From Euperipatoides rowelli (taxonomy: Eukaryota; Onychophora; Udeonychophora; Euonychophora; Peripatopsidae): a stretch of DNA of 10,374 nt. The stretch is from NCBI GenBank assembly GCA_003024985.2, contig PXIH01S0001794.1. One strand, 5' to 3'. Positions 1 through 7,802 of the stretch are shown here, piece after piece. The notes beneath the pieces were generated by a model. It saw only the letters and a list, made by a program, of their open reading frames with translations, did no database searches and was not told the origin of the DNA. Each line of letters opens with the position of its first letter. The first letter of the stretch is position 1. The translations under genes and the position numbers were made by a program.

Positions 1-148
1 TTCTTTTCAAACTTATAATAATGACATATACTTTGCACAATTAATTAACTATAACAAAATTTATGGATTACTTATTCAGAAATTAGAAGGACTAAAATGG
101 CAATAAATAACATATCAAAAAAAATTATGGTATAAGAAGGGAAAAATT

Positions 149-177
149 TATCGATTATTGATCGATTAATCGATTAA
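149..177. repeat. ATCGATTA-type microrepeat
   Basis: The word ATCGATTA (or TCGATTA) recurs about three times in 29 bases, in a region otherwise nearly free of CpG. It sits between a short stretch at 26-44 and the repeat at 226-442; both of these have counterparts in the right flank at 9262-9280 and 9312-9538, whereas this segment does not. It may therefore be part of an insertion unique to the left copy. No function can be assigned. Confidence 0.5.
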
Positions 178-225
178 GCCTAATCAGTTAAAAATTTTAA
201 TCTACTCCCACCCTTAATTATAATT

Positions 226-442
226 AGCTAAAACTTCACACATAACAAAATATAATGAAAAGAATTTTCATTATCTAAAAAATATAACATTTTCAATTTG
301 AACATAATATCTGCCACTCTTCAGGAATTATGTAGTCTACATTGTTAAAATAATCTAACAAAAAAATAGGAATGAAAGGAATAACTATACCTTTCATTCT
401 GGAGTTTAACTACTTCATTAGTATAATAAGTAGAAAATTACA
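226..442. repeat. Dispersed direct repeat, left copy
   Basis: This 217-bp segment matches 9312-9538 in the same orientation at roughly 90 percent identity by eye, with a few small indels. The match starts at AGCTAAAACTTCACACATAA and ends near AAGTAGAAAA. It contains two hairpins: arms 370-379 and 390-399 (10 bp, 10-nt loop), and arms 410-415 and 428-433 (6 bp). It has no reading frame of note. I see no TG...CA ends, primer site or flanking target duplication, so I cannot call it an LTR or a named element. It could be a short non-autonomous element or part of an old segmental duplication. Confidence 0.85.
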
Positions 443-1368
443 TAACTCCCTCTTTTGGTAAAACAATTTTTAGCAAAAAAAAAATTTAAATTTAAGCAGA
501 TAAAAAATTTTCTGTAATAACTTAACTTATAATAATAAAACATTTTATAGTTTTAAAACTAAGTTCTATTTGTATTAATATTCTTAAAACATAACTTATC
601 TTTAACTTCAATCATTTGAATTAACAAAAAAATCCTAAAACTTTTTTTTTAACTTATATTATTAAATTTTTGTCATATCAAAAATTGTAATAATTCATCA
701 AAAAAATCTTATACCAAACAATTTTATTTTGTACTAATAAAGAACCAAAATCCACAATCTTTGTATCTAAGATTGCAAATATTTAAAAATTCTTTATGTA
801 TTCATTATGTATTCCATCATATTCTGTATTTTGTAAAATTAATAAGATTGTAAAAATTTCATATCAAATTTCACAAATCTTGTGTAATAACTGTGTCCAC
901 TCATAAATATTTTAGACATTATACAGATCTATTATTTGTAAAGATCAGTATCAACATTAATGTAAAACTTATTTGTAACTTTGTAAACTCTTTTTTTTTA
1001 ATAAAGCCTAAGAATCTGTACCATCACTCAATTCAAAGCATTACGCTCAAAATTATGTATACAATATTGACTCCAGCTGCTTTATCATAAAGTCTACTAT
1101 TGAATAGTATCATTGTAAAAAAAATTACTCAAAAGAATTTACAAAAGGATCAAACAAAAGGCTTAAAAAAATTTCATATACTGTACTACAGTAGTTTATT
1201 GTATTTTGTAAAATAATGAACAGTAATTTACCTCCATCTAGTGGTAAATTATATAATTAAAAATTTCCCATAATTCATTTTGACATTATTGTCTGCTAAG
1301 CCCTTTAACTACTCCATTTTGAAAATTACTTTATTTCAATTATCATAAAAATTTTCTTTTTATACAAG
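443..1368. other. AT-rich sequence without a recognisable gene
   Basis: About 900 bases of strongly AT-rich DNA with many A and T runs. The only long open stretch is a 65-codon plus-strand frame at 893-1090. It lacks any domain-like pattern and has the composition expected of chance. The only structure I can support is the hairpin at 1224-1251. The end of the segment, TTTTCTTTTTATACAAG at 1352-1368, would be an acceptable splice acceptor for the coding-like stretch that follows. Confidence 0.6.
1224..1251. repeat. Perfect 9-bp hairpin
   Basis: TAATTTACC at 1224-1232 and GGTAAATTA at 1243-1251 are perfect inverted repeats around the 10-nt loop TCCATCTAGT. Nothing around it, such as a run of T or a gene end, suggests a terminator or other role. 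AT-rich DNA yields such structures often, although the GG/CC pairs make this one cleaner than most. Confidence 0.55.
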
Positions 1369-1528
1369 AATTAAAAAAGATTCAGACGAACATTCATCTG
1401 ACAAAGAAATGATAGAGGCACCCATCCTTCCAAAATCCAGCTACAAACAGCATTTTAGAGAGTTAGAACAAAAATATTCATTCCTGATGGATAAATACAG
1501 TATATTCAACAAACTGATATGTTACTAA
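1369..1528 (+). pseudogene. Exon-like open stretch of unknown protein
   Basis: After a pyrimidine-rich acceptor-like sequence ending AG at 1368, one plus-strand frame is open to a TAA at 1526-1528. It encodes about 50 residues rich in charged side chains, beginning near IKKDSDEHSSDKEMIEAP and containing YKQHFRELEQKYSFLMDKYS, which looks like a helix or short coiled coil. Base composition is clearly less AT-rich than the flanks. I see no strong donor site: GTATAT after 1493 and GTTACT near 1521 are both weak. It could be a genuine exon, a decayed host-gene fragment, or part of an unrecognised transposon. The family is not recognised. Confidence 0.3.
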
Positions 1529-1534
1529 AACTAA

Positions 1535-1841
1535 GAGAAGAGCTTTGTTCATGGCTTTACTACAAAACCCAACCCCAAAATTACCGAAGGCAAAAGTTTC
1601 TGCTAAGTTTATTCCTTGGATCATAACCCCATAGACTTTGGCAAAAAAAGAGGAAGAGCCTGCAACGAAAATCAACTCTCAACAAAGCTATGTAAAACCA
1701 GAGGCCGATCTTGCTTTCCCCAGCAATAACATATACCAGTCAGTCCAGATCACCTGCAACTACATCGAGCCACCGATCCAGATTGAAGTAAACTTTGATG
1801 GACATTTAAATTGTTTCAAAAATAATTTCTTTAAAACTTAA
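1535..1841 (+). pseudogene. Broken coding-like stretch of unknown protein
   Basis: In a different plus-strand frame from the preceding stretch, codons run open from about 1535 to a TAG at 1632-1634. They then continue in the same frame to the TAA ending at 1841. The first part carries an ATG at 1551 followed by a Lys/Pro-rich peptide. The second is acidic then hydrophilic (KKEEEPATKINSQQ, later ITCNYIEPPIQIEVNFDGH). Together with 1369-1528 this forms a 440-bp island of balanced base composition. One frame change and one stop separate the parts, as expected of a pseudogene. The opposite strand also has a 65-codon frame (1478-1675) preceded by an acceptor-like TTTTCGTTGCAG, so orientation is not certain. 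No family is recognised. Confidence 0.3.
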
Positions 1842-2074
1842 ATTATAATCAAAAATTGAAAAAAAATTTCATTCTTAAAATTAAAAAATCACTTTTTTTT
1901 AAAAAAAATTTACGAATCAATCTCATTCTTTTATTAGAATTAAAAATCGAGCATTTATTCAATCATTAAAATTACATATAAATCATCATTAATTCATTTT
2001 GCATATACTAAGAATAAAAATTAAACAGATTTCAAACTTCAAGATTTAACTTAACTTTCATCTTTTTTTGTTAT
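1842..2074 (-). other. AT-rich tail, possible ruined 3' LTR
   Basis: Extremely AT-rich. On the minus strand it holds two AATAAA signals (plus TTTATT at 1930-1935 and 1954-1959). The string TTTATTAGAATT at 1930-1941 recurs at 7940-7951 in the probable 5' LTR region. In both places it is followed at similar spacing by ATTAAAATTA (1965-1974 and 7967-7976) and then TTACATA. Order and spacing agree, which would fit a badly decayed 3' LTR, but such AT words arise easily by chance. Confidence 0.25.
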
Positions 2075-2234
2075 TTAGTCTGAAAATTATTCCTACAATA
2101 AATTTCTCTTTTAATTAGCCTGTTAACTATTACCACAATAAATTTCTCTCCTTTAAATTAGCCTGGTAACTATTACCACAATAAATTTCTCTTCTTTTAA
2201 TTAGCCTGTTAACTATTCCTACAATAATTGTCCT
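2075..2234 (-). repeat. Four tandem 40-43 bp repeats in element 3' UTR
   Basis: Four consecutive units start with TTAGYCTG at 2075, 2115, 2158 and 2201 (plus-strand view). Each continues with an AACTATT-(AC/CT)-ACAATAAATTTCTCT core. Unit lengths are 40, 43 and 43 bp, with a shorter last unit of 34 bp. The middle two units are nearly identical. They lie about 100 bp beyond the pol stop codon, where Ty3/gypsy elements keep their 3' untranslated region and polypurine tract. Read on the minus strand, each unit contains purine-rich AGAGAAATTT, so the polypurine tract may sit within or next to them. Tandem repeats in this position are known from other LTR retrotransposons. Confidence 0.85.
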
Positions 2235-2336
2235 ATTTTTGTTTATACCTGGCCAGGCAAAAAAATTAATCAAACGTTAAACTTATTCTACATTAAATTC
2301 TTTTGAATTTAACTAACCTAGGTAATTCAGTATCCT

Positions 2337-2579
2337 TCATTTACTTAAAGGTCTTTTTCGTAAAAAGTACTCATGAGTATATATTTTGTTTTCAGTTTCA
2401 ATAGGCGGAGGGGCTCCAGTTTTTTTATTTACTCTATCCAACGATCGAAGATAGTACCTACCTGAAGTTTTGATTTCCTCTTTTTGTCTACTAAAATCTT
2501 CATTAATATTTAATTTACTTAAGTAATTTTCAACTTCTTGGTTCATTTTCTGCAGTTTGATCACAATTAAGGTCGTCAT
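2337..2579 (-). pseudogene. pol: C-terminal tail of pol polyprotein
   Basis: This is the last open segment of the polyprotein, ending with TGA at 2337-2339. It encodes a charged, low-complexity tail containing GRYYLRSLDR followed by a Pro-rich patch and ending near FLRKRPLSK. Basic Arg/Ser-Gly-Arg tails of this kind commonly close the pol of Ty3/gypsy elements after the integrase C-terminal domain. There is no chromodomain. The segment is out of frame with the preceding acidic stretch (DEDDVNDD, about 2570-2600), so at least one frame break separates them. The first listed codons may extend upstream in the intact polyprotein. Confidence 0.6.
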
Positions 2580-3286
2580 TTACATCATCTTCATCAGGTG
2601 GAAAGGTGACGATAGGACCCTTTGTTGTCATATCCGAGGTTATCAGTAATAGCAATTGCATAATCATTTGTTTGTACATCATCAATATAGTGGAAATAGG
2701 CTTTTAGTTTGTCCACATGTACTTTTTTAATATTGTTAGGTCCTTTTACTTCTTGAATATGATAGTTAGTCCGTCCATCCAGTCCGTCTAGTTACAGTAA
2801 ATGGTCATGTACCTTGTATTCAATTTGTGGTTATGGCCAGCATAACCGGGTACAGCCAATGCTAATACACTCTGTCCAATGTCAAATTCACGTAGTCTAC
2901 GTCCTCTGTCTTTGTTCCTAGAATTAGTTATTGATGATTCTTGTAAATTTGAAAAAAACTTCAGACCTCGCAGCTTCGAGTCTTTCCATAATACAGTCTA
3001 CTAATTCACTCCTTTCCAAGTTTTCATCATTTTCATCTAAATTGAACTCAGAAAATATGTTGTATTGATGAAATCCATGAAATATGTAGAAGGACACTTC
3101 TTTGGTACTCCTATTTATTGCCTGCATGATGTAGAGTAACATAGTTTCCCAATCAGTGTAATGTTGATTGCAATAGTGTGATAGTAGGGTCAGAATCTTG
3201 CTATTAATCTTTTCTGTTACTCCATGTGAGCGTGGCCAATAAGGATTAGTTAAAAGGTGTGTTATCCCAAGTTTGAGATTTTTCAC
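2580..3286 (-). pseudogene. pol: Integrase, C-terminal half (broken)
   Basis: An open frame from 3286 to 2924 matches the end of a retroviral-type integrase core. It has GITHLLTNPYWP followed by HGVTEKINSKI, the equivalent of the usual NGxxERxN helix with the third catalytic acid (Glu) retained, then HYTDWETML and the AINRSTKE segment. After its stop, further frames continue the C-terminal domain: RGRRLREFDIGQSVLAL near 2830-2910 and IKKVHVDKLKAYFHY near 2690-2740, the usual KVHVdrLKpY ending. At least two frame changes and several stops separate these pieces. The catalytic core upstream, with the first two Asp residues, is absent: the zinc-binding region joins directly to this segment near 3290. 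Confidence 0.85.
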
Positions 3287-3820
3287 AGCTGCGAATATAA
3301 TTCTTAATATCTTTAAAAATAGTATCCCAAGTTAAGCTTCGTTTCACCTTGCAGAACGTTTTATCGAACGAAAAATGTCCCCCCCACTATATTATCGTGG
3401 TATAAAAACAGTACATCTGGTACTAAGGATGCTGGGACCAATGTTTTATAGGCCGAATATTTAGTTTTAGGCTAAAATTACAATAGCGTGGATAATAAGC
3501 TAGCGTCCAAATTCCAGTAAAGATTTTCCTACAATATTGGAATCCAAGAGACAAAAAAAAAAAAAACGTTTTAGTTTGAATATTTATCAATTAAATATAA
3601 GACTAAGTTTTATAATTGGATTTGTCTAACTGTAATTTTTTTAAATAATTTGGTTATCATCCAATATAAATTCATTTTCTTTAAAATGATTTTCTTTAAT
3701 TTTATTCAAAATTTCATTACAATATTGGTCTTTTACCTGCTCTTCTGCCATCAATTCTACAGTTATCAATCTTTTTCCAGTTTCAAGTGCACACGTCACT
3801 GTCTTGTTCTCTTCATAATT
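3287..3820 (-). pseudogene. pol: RNase H-integrase spacer and integrase H2C2 zinc-binding domain
   Basis: A 66-codon frame (down to 3641) carries the linker after RNase H, with the EILNKIKEN...FILDDNQII pattern that precedes integrase in these elements. A foreign 156-bp insert at 3451-3606 interrupts it. Beyond the insert comes LVPASLVPDVLFLYHD, then, after a frame shift in a run of seven G/C (about 3379-3385), GGHFSFDKT and finally SCEKSQ. This fits the H-x-H-x-C-x2-C zinc-binding module, with His codons at 3397-3399 and just after the G run. The second Cys of the C-x2-C pair is read as Ser. That could be mutation or an effect of the deletion junction at this same place. Confidence 0.8.
3443..3614. 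mobile_element. 156-bp insertion with 8-bp target duplication
   Basis: GTTTTATA occurs at 3443-3450 and again at 3607-3614, and the bases between have no integrase-like coding. The protein reading on the minus strand runs up to one copy and resumes, in the correct frame, at the other. Removing the insert plus one duplicate would make the frame continuous. This is the mark of a target site duplication; eight bases is the length typical of hAT-family DNA transposons. The insert starts GGCCGAATATTTAG and holds a run of 14 A at 3553-3566 that is not adjacent to the duplication, so it is not a simple SINE or poly(A) tail. Clear terminal inverted repeats are not visible. It is probably a short non-autonomous element. 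Confidence 0.65.
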
Positions 3821-4370
3821 CCTAGAAAGCATGGCAACCAAACTATTTCATTTAAAAGGAATATGCTCAAAGTGCACACCGTTTTGCTGAATACTTAACA
3901 TCCATCTAGTCACTCTTGAATTAGCATCTTTCAGTTCATTCATATATATATATCAAAGGCTTATGATCAGTTAATAATATAATTTTGTTGCCATAAGTAA
4001 GGTGTTTAAAGTGATTTAAGGCAAATACAATAGCTAGGACTTCTCGTTCAATTACAGCATAATTACGCTCTGCATGGTTTAGTCTATGACTTCCATAAGC
4101 TATTGGTTGTAGTTCTCCTTTATCGTTCTACTGCTCTAGAATTACCCCAATTGATGTCAGTGATGCATCAGTTTTCATCACGAAGGGTTTGTTAAACTTT
4201 GGAAATGCCAGCAATGGAGCACTAATCAATTTTAATTTCAAAGTCTGAAATGTTTCTTCCGCTCTATCGCTCCAAGTGATTTTTGTATTTCTCTTCTTAA
4301 GTAGGTCATATAGTGCAGCAATTTCAGCAAAATTGGTTATAAACTTGTGATAAAAATTCAAGCTTCCCAA
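3821..4370 (-). pseudogene. pol: RNase H domain with RT connection (broken)
   Basis: The segment begins with SLNFYHKFITNFAEIAAL, the connection after the RT thumb. It continues with APLLAFPKFNKPFVMKTDAS, where the Asp is the first RNase H metal ligand. After a TAG at 4128-4130 the same frame carries IAYGSHRLNHAERNYAVIE, REVLAIVFAL (the Glu) and LLTDHKPL (the second Asp). A frame change falls in the TA run near 3940-3955, then SRVTRWMLSIQQ and HIPFK, a TGA at 3848-3850, and VAMLSR. The normal motif is ADALSR, so the last catalytic Asp codon is missing as an in-frame 3-base loss. This domain degrades the RNA of the RNA-DNA hybrid in live elements; this copy cannot. Confidence 0.9.
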
Positions 4371-5339
4371 AAAGCTTTCACACCTTTTACAGTGGTAGGG
4401 CGTGCCAATTTTTGTATTGCTTCTACACTACCTTCAATAGGACATCCGATTTTATCTACCATATGACCTAAAAACTTAATTGACTCCCTAAAGAGTTTGC
4501 ATTTCGAAGGTTTAATGGCCATATTTATACTTTTTAGGGCAGAAAACACCTCTTCCAATGTTTTTAAATGTTCTTCACATCATCAAGCTAAACAAATACA
4601 TGATTCTTTAGTATGACATCATTTAAACACTCAATCATTATCTTTTGGAAGACAGCTGCTGATGTTACGTAACCTTGACATAGCCTGGTGAATGTATAAT
4701 GGCAAAAAGTACAGAAAGGCAAACTTTTTTTGGCTTCCTCAGTCAATTTCACATTAAAATACCCATTATTTAAGTCTAAACTACTAAAAATGTGAGTGCC
4801 CCTTAAGTTTTCCAGGATATCCTCAATTCGCATTATAGGATACTGTTCATTTACTATTTGTTTGTTTATTTTTCGTAAATCAAAGACAATCCTAACCTCT
4901 TTTGAGTCTTTTTTAGGTAATACCATTACTGGTGAATTGTATGGACTAAGTATTTTCTTTATTATATTAGCTTTCTCTAACTTATCAAGTTAAGATCTAA
5001 GAGGGCCGTATAAACTGTGTGGAATGCGGTATTGCCGCTGATAGATTGGGGTATCATTTTTTAATTTAGGCTCATATGCAGGTATATTAGCACCCTTCAT
5101 ATTAATTACATCCTCAATAAGAACCGTTTTATGATCCTCAATTATTTTTTCAAGAGCTATTCGATGTGTATTACTTAAACCTAATTCATTTGTTTTAAAC
5201 AGGCAGTATAATTCACATAAATCTTCGCCATCTTGTTTGTTGTTTAAAAGTGTGGTTTCGCAGCTATAGATTTTCCTTGATTGTGATTGGTTAATGAACT
5301 CATCACATACTTTACCTTCACCAAGTTGTAGCTTGACTT
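4371..5339 (-). pseudogene. pol: Reverse transcriptase (broken)
   Basis: Motifs appear in the standard order: TPIYQRQYRIP, LDKLEKANIIKKILSPYNSP, VMVLPKKDSKEVRIVFDLRK, FSSLDLNNGYFNVKL (with the first catalytic Asp), then AAVFQKIM. The FVY-LDD box follows but its Tyr position is TAG at 4588-4590. Only LDDV remains before the frame breaks, and the EEHLKTLEEVFSAL helix follows at once. Roughly seven or eight residues normally between these are missing. The thumb region FLGHMVDKIGCPIEGSVEAI is recognisable. A further TAA sits at 4990-4992, and a frame shift in a T run near 4370 joins it to the connection domain. The region usually written FGLKNAP is here QGYVTSAA, an unusual divergence. Confidence 0.93.
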
Positions 5340-6178
5340 CACGTTTCTCACAATCAATAACAGCATTATATAACGCACACATATCAAATCCAATAATCAT
5401 TTGAAATGCCATCCGCTGTTCCATTTTTATGACACAGACAGGCTGAAGGATATTTATATCGTCTCATTTAATATTTACAACCGTTTTTATTCCGGTTATA
5501 GATTTCTCGGAAATTGGCGATTTAATGGAGACCTCCATAGTTTTAATTTTTAACCATTCCAGTCGCACATACTTCTCATCTAGAAGACAATTTTCAGCTC
5601 CAGTATCAAGGAGTGCTTAGATTTTCCTCCCAAAAGCTTCTACTGCAATACTAGGTTTGTCCTCATATGTAGAAACAAATTTTATTGTACTAATTTCTTC
5701 ATTTTTAATGTTAGCCTCACTTTCAAGTTTAGTCTTAGCTTTATTTTTACATTGTTTTGGCCTTTCTTTCTCTTTATCAAATTCTTCCTATAATCGTTAG
5801 TAGTAGGCTTATCATTAATTGATTGTTCAACTAAAACATTATTACAATATCTTTCAGGACTTTTAATTTTACAAGTTTGTACTGGATTATCTTTACTCAG
5901 TAAATCCCAAAGATTGTAAAAAATAATAAAATCTGACGGACAATTTAGCGACTTTTTTTCTGTAGACATTGTTTGTGCAACACTAGTATCGCTATCTTGT
6001 TTCTTAGCCTGAAAACGAGATTGTTTAATTTTATTTCGCTTACATTTATTCGCCGTTTTCTACTGTACTATTTGTTTATTAACACAATTATTTAAACTGG
6101 GTAATGATTCACTGGATAAAGTAACTGGATTTGTTCCGCTCTGCCTATCAAAAGATGATGCCCCATCACTCATGGAAC
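5340..6178 (-). pseudogene. pol: gag-pol linker and aspartic protease (broken)
   Basis: A long polar linker (SDGASSFDRQSG from about 6176, Lys-rich near 5700-5800) leads into a retropepsin-like protease. The active-site motif LLDTGAENCLL is at about 5580-5613, with DTG codons at 5599-5607. The domain's closing motif, MIIGFDM, lies at about 5376-5400, matching the usual ILG-D pattern. Such enzymes work as dimers and cut the gag-pol polyprotein. Breaks are a TAG at 6060-6062, a frame change near 5790, a TAA at 5617-5619 just before the active site, and a TGA at 5464-5466. The linker has no recognisable domain. Confidence 0.85.
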
Positions 6179-7505
6179 CTACGAGTGAAGGGCGGGGGAG
6201 TTTAATGAAGTCACGCTAGAATCGGTGCTAGCATTAGTTGCATTATCGGTAGCTTTTTTTCGACAAAAACGTTCTATGTGACCCCCTACCTTACAATTAT
6301 TGCAAATAATTTGCCTTCTACGTTTTTCTCAATCTAGTATTTCTTTGTTTACTCTGGATAATTCAGCTAATTCTGCTTTTAGTCCCCAATTTGCTTTTCA
6401 AACGTTATGGGTTTTGGGTCAACTTTTATAGTACAAACCGACTTCTCTCGTTCCTCATGAGCCTTAAGTTTTCTTTCTAAATCCTCGATATATGCTACTG
6501 ATTCATTTAAACCCATATTGCCTTTTCTAATCAGTTCTATAGCTAAATGTGGAAAAAAACCTTCCCTATATTTTTCTAGTATCATTTGATTATGCTCAAC
6601 TAATGAGCTTCCATGTGGCGGACGTAAATGTTCAGCTAATGCAAATAGTCTGAGCCCATAAGCAGCAGCACTCTCATTCACACTATGCTACAAGCTCTGA
6701 ACAGTTTGTGAGTTTGTTCACAGACAGGTTGTAGTGAAAATAACCTAATAAGGTCTTGTAGCCTCTCCTCAATCATAACTAATTCTCTACTTCCTGAACC
6801 TGACAAATATATAGCCTTTGCTTTGCTTATTATTTTATTTTCTAGAATCGTTCGTGCTTTAGCATCTGGCCATCTATACTGATCACTCAAAGCACGAAAT
6901 TTGGTTACAAAACGTTTGATACCGAATACATCGCCTTCCAAAATTTGGAAGTTGGCAAGCTCGGAAGAAGTGTCATGGCCGCCTCTATCATAACAGTCCT
7001 CTGGCAGTTGACAAACGACATTAATTGGTGATTATTAGGAAATTTAGTGTCTCTCTGATGATAGCTACAACTAAAACATGCTTCACCGTTAACACTTTTT
7101 TCAGGTAACTATCTTTTTTAATATCCTTATCACTAATTAATTCCCTTTTTATCGGTTTAGCTATATCGATAGTATCACCAATCCTAGATATATATTTTAT
7201 TAACTTATCGGTATATTGCCGAGGTGGTTCTAATATTGGAGTAGATACGCTAACTTGATTTGAAATTTTTTGACCTTAAATGTTCAATAGAATTTCTCAA
7301 TAATTCAATATGAGCATTTTGATCTTCAAGATCAATCATTAAAGTTTTTATTAATTTTTTTTTTGTCTAATTCGACTTTCATGGCCTCTTCAATCGCTAA
7401 GTTTTTCTTGATTGCTGTAGCTACATCCGGGGTCTCTGCTTCTTCTGTCTCGCAGCTTTCAAGACTCAACGGATTAAATAACACTAACAAATTTTCTTGA
7501 GACAT
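6179..7505 (-). pseudogene. gag: gag polyprotein (broken)
   Basis: The ATG at 7503-7505 opens a frame beginning MSQENLLVLFNPLSL, followed by a Glu/Lys-rich, probably coiled-coil N-terminal part. A run of ten A on this strand (about 7351-7360) shifts the frame, as does a second A run near 7262. The capsid-like part includes LEGDVFGIKRFVTKFRALSD near 6880-6945 and ends around 6380 in several frames. It includes a TAG and frame change near 6693 and another change in a G run near 6390. A TGA lies near 6331. The nucleocapsid zinc knuckle follows, and the frame closes with TAG at 6179-6181. Gag forms the particle and packages element RNA. Recognition rests mainly on position, the IKRFVTKF pattern and the knuckle. 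Confidence 0.85.
6263..6304 (-). other. gag: CCHC zinc knuckle of gag
   Basis: The 14 codons read CNNCKVGGHIERFC, an exact C-x2-C-x4-H-x4-C nucleocapsid motif, followed by basic residues (RKK). In live elements this binds genomic RNA during packaging. All four zinc ligands are intact even though the frame has a stop about 25 bases upstream. Confidence 0.95.
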
Positions 7506-7802
7506 TTTTTAAAATTTAAATATTAATAAAATTTGACAATAAAATATTAAGTATATAAGTATCAAAAATTAAGGATGTCTGTGTGTGGAAGAATTTACGA
7601 ATGAAAATTACCATAATATGCGCTGCGGTACTAAATTAACATTAAAATTAATATAGCAAACGTTAAAATAAATAAACTTCAAATACGATTCTATCCATTT
7701 TTTAGGCGGACGCCACTTCAAGAAATCGCTTGAAGAAAAAATTACGATAAATAGCTAACAAAATTAAAATAACATATCAGAAGGTGCAAATAATTCGAAA
7801 AA
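7506..7802 (-). other. Leader between primer site and gag start
   Basis: About 300 bases separate the candidate primer site from the gag ATG. This is AT-rich with no open frame of note. The position is that of the untranslated leader carrying packaging and dimerisation signals in live elements. I see no specific motif to assign. The bases just before the ATG (TTTAAAAAATG on this strand) are A-rich with A at minus three, a reasonable eukaryotic start context. Confidence 0.5.

Noticed and set aside
893-1090. Plus-strand 65-codon open frame
   Set aside because: It is low-complexity with Asn/Ile/Phe/Tyr-rich content expected of AT-rich DNA, and has no acceptor, donor or domain pattern.
1231-1244. 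CCATCTAGTGG as a CTCF-type insulator site
   Set aside because: It needs a base inserted relative to the consensus and is explained as the loop of the hairpin at 1224-1251.
1478-1675. Minus-strand frame rich in hydrophobic residues, possible membrane protein exon
   Set aside because: It has an acceptor-like TTTTCGTTGCAG before it, but overlaps plus-strand coding-like frames and matches no family I know. Neither orientation is proven, so it is mentioned only as an alternative.
3553-3566. Run of 14 A as a SINE or processed-pseudogene tail
   Set aside because: The target duplication lies 40 bases beyond the run, whereas a retroposed tail should end directly at the duplication.
3650-3898. Plus-strand 82-codon open frame
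   Set aside because: It is a shadow of the RNase H-integrase spacer on the other strand.
3940-3955. TA run as a separate microsatellite feature
   Set aside because: It is only about 16 bases, worth noting only as the site of a frame break in RNase H.
4796-4993. Plus-strand 65-codon open frame
   Set aside because: It is a shadow of the reverse transcriptase fingers and palm region on the other strand.
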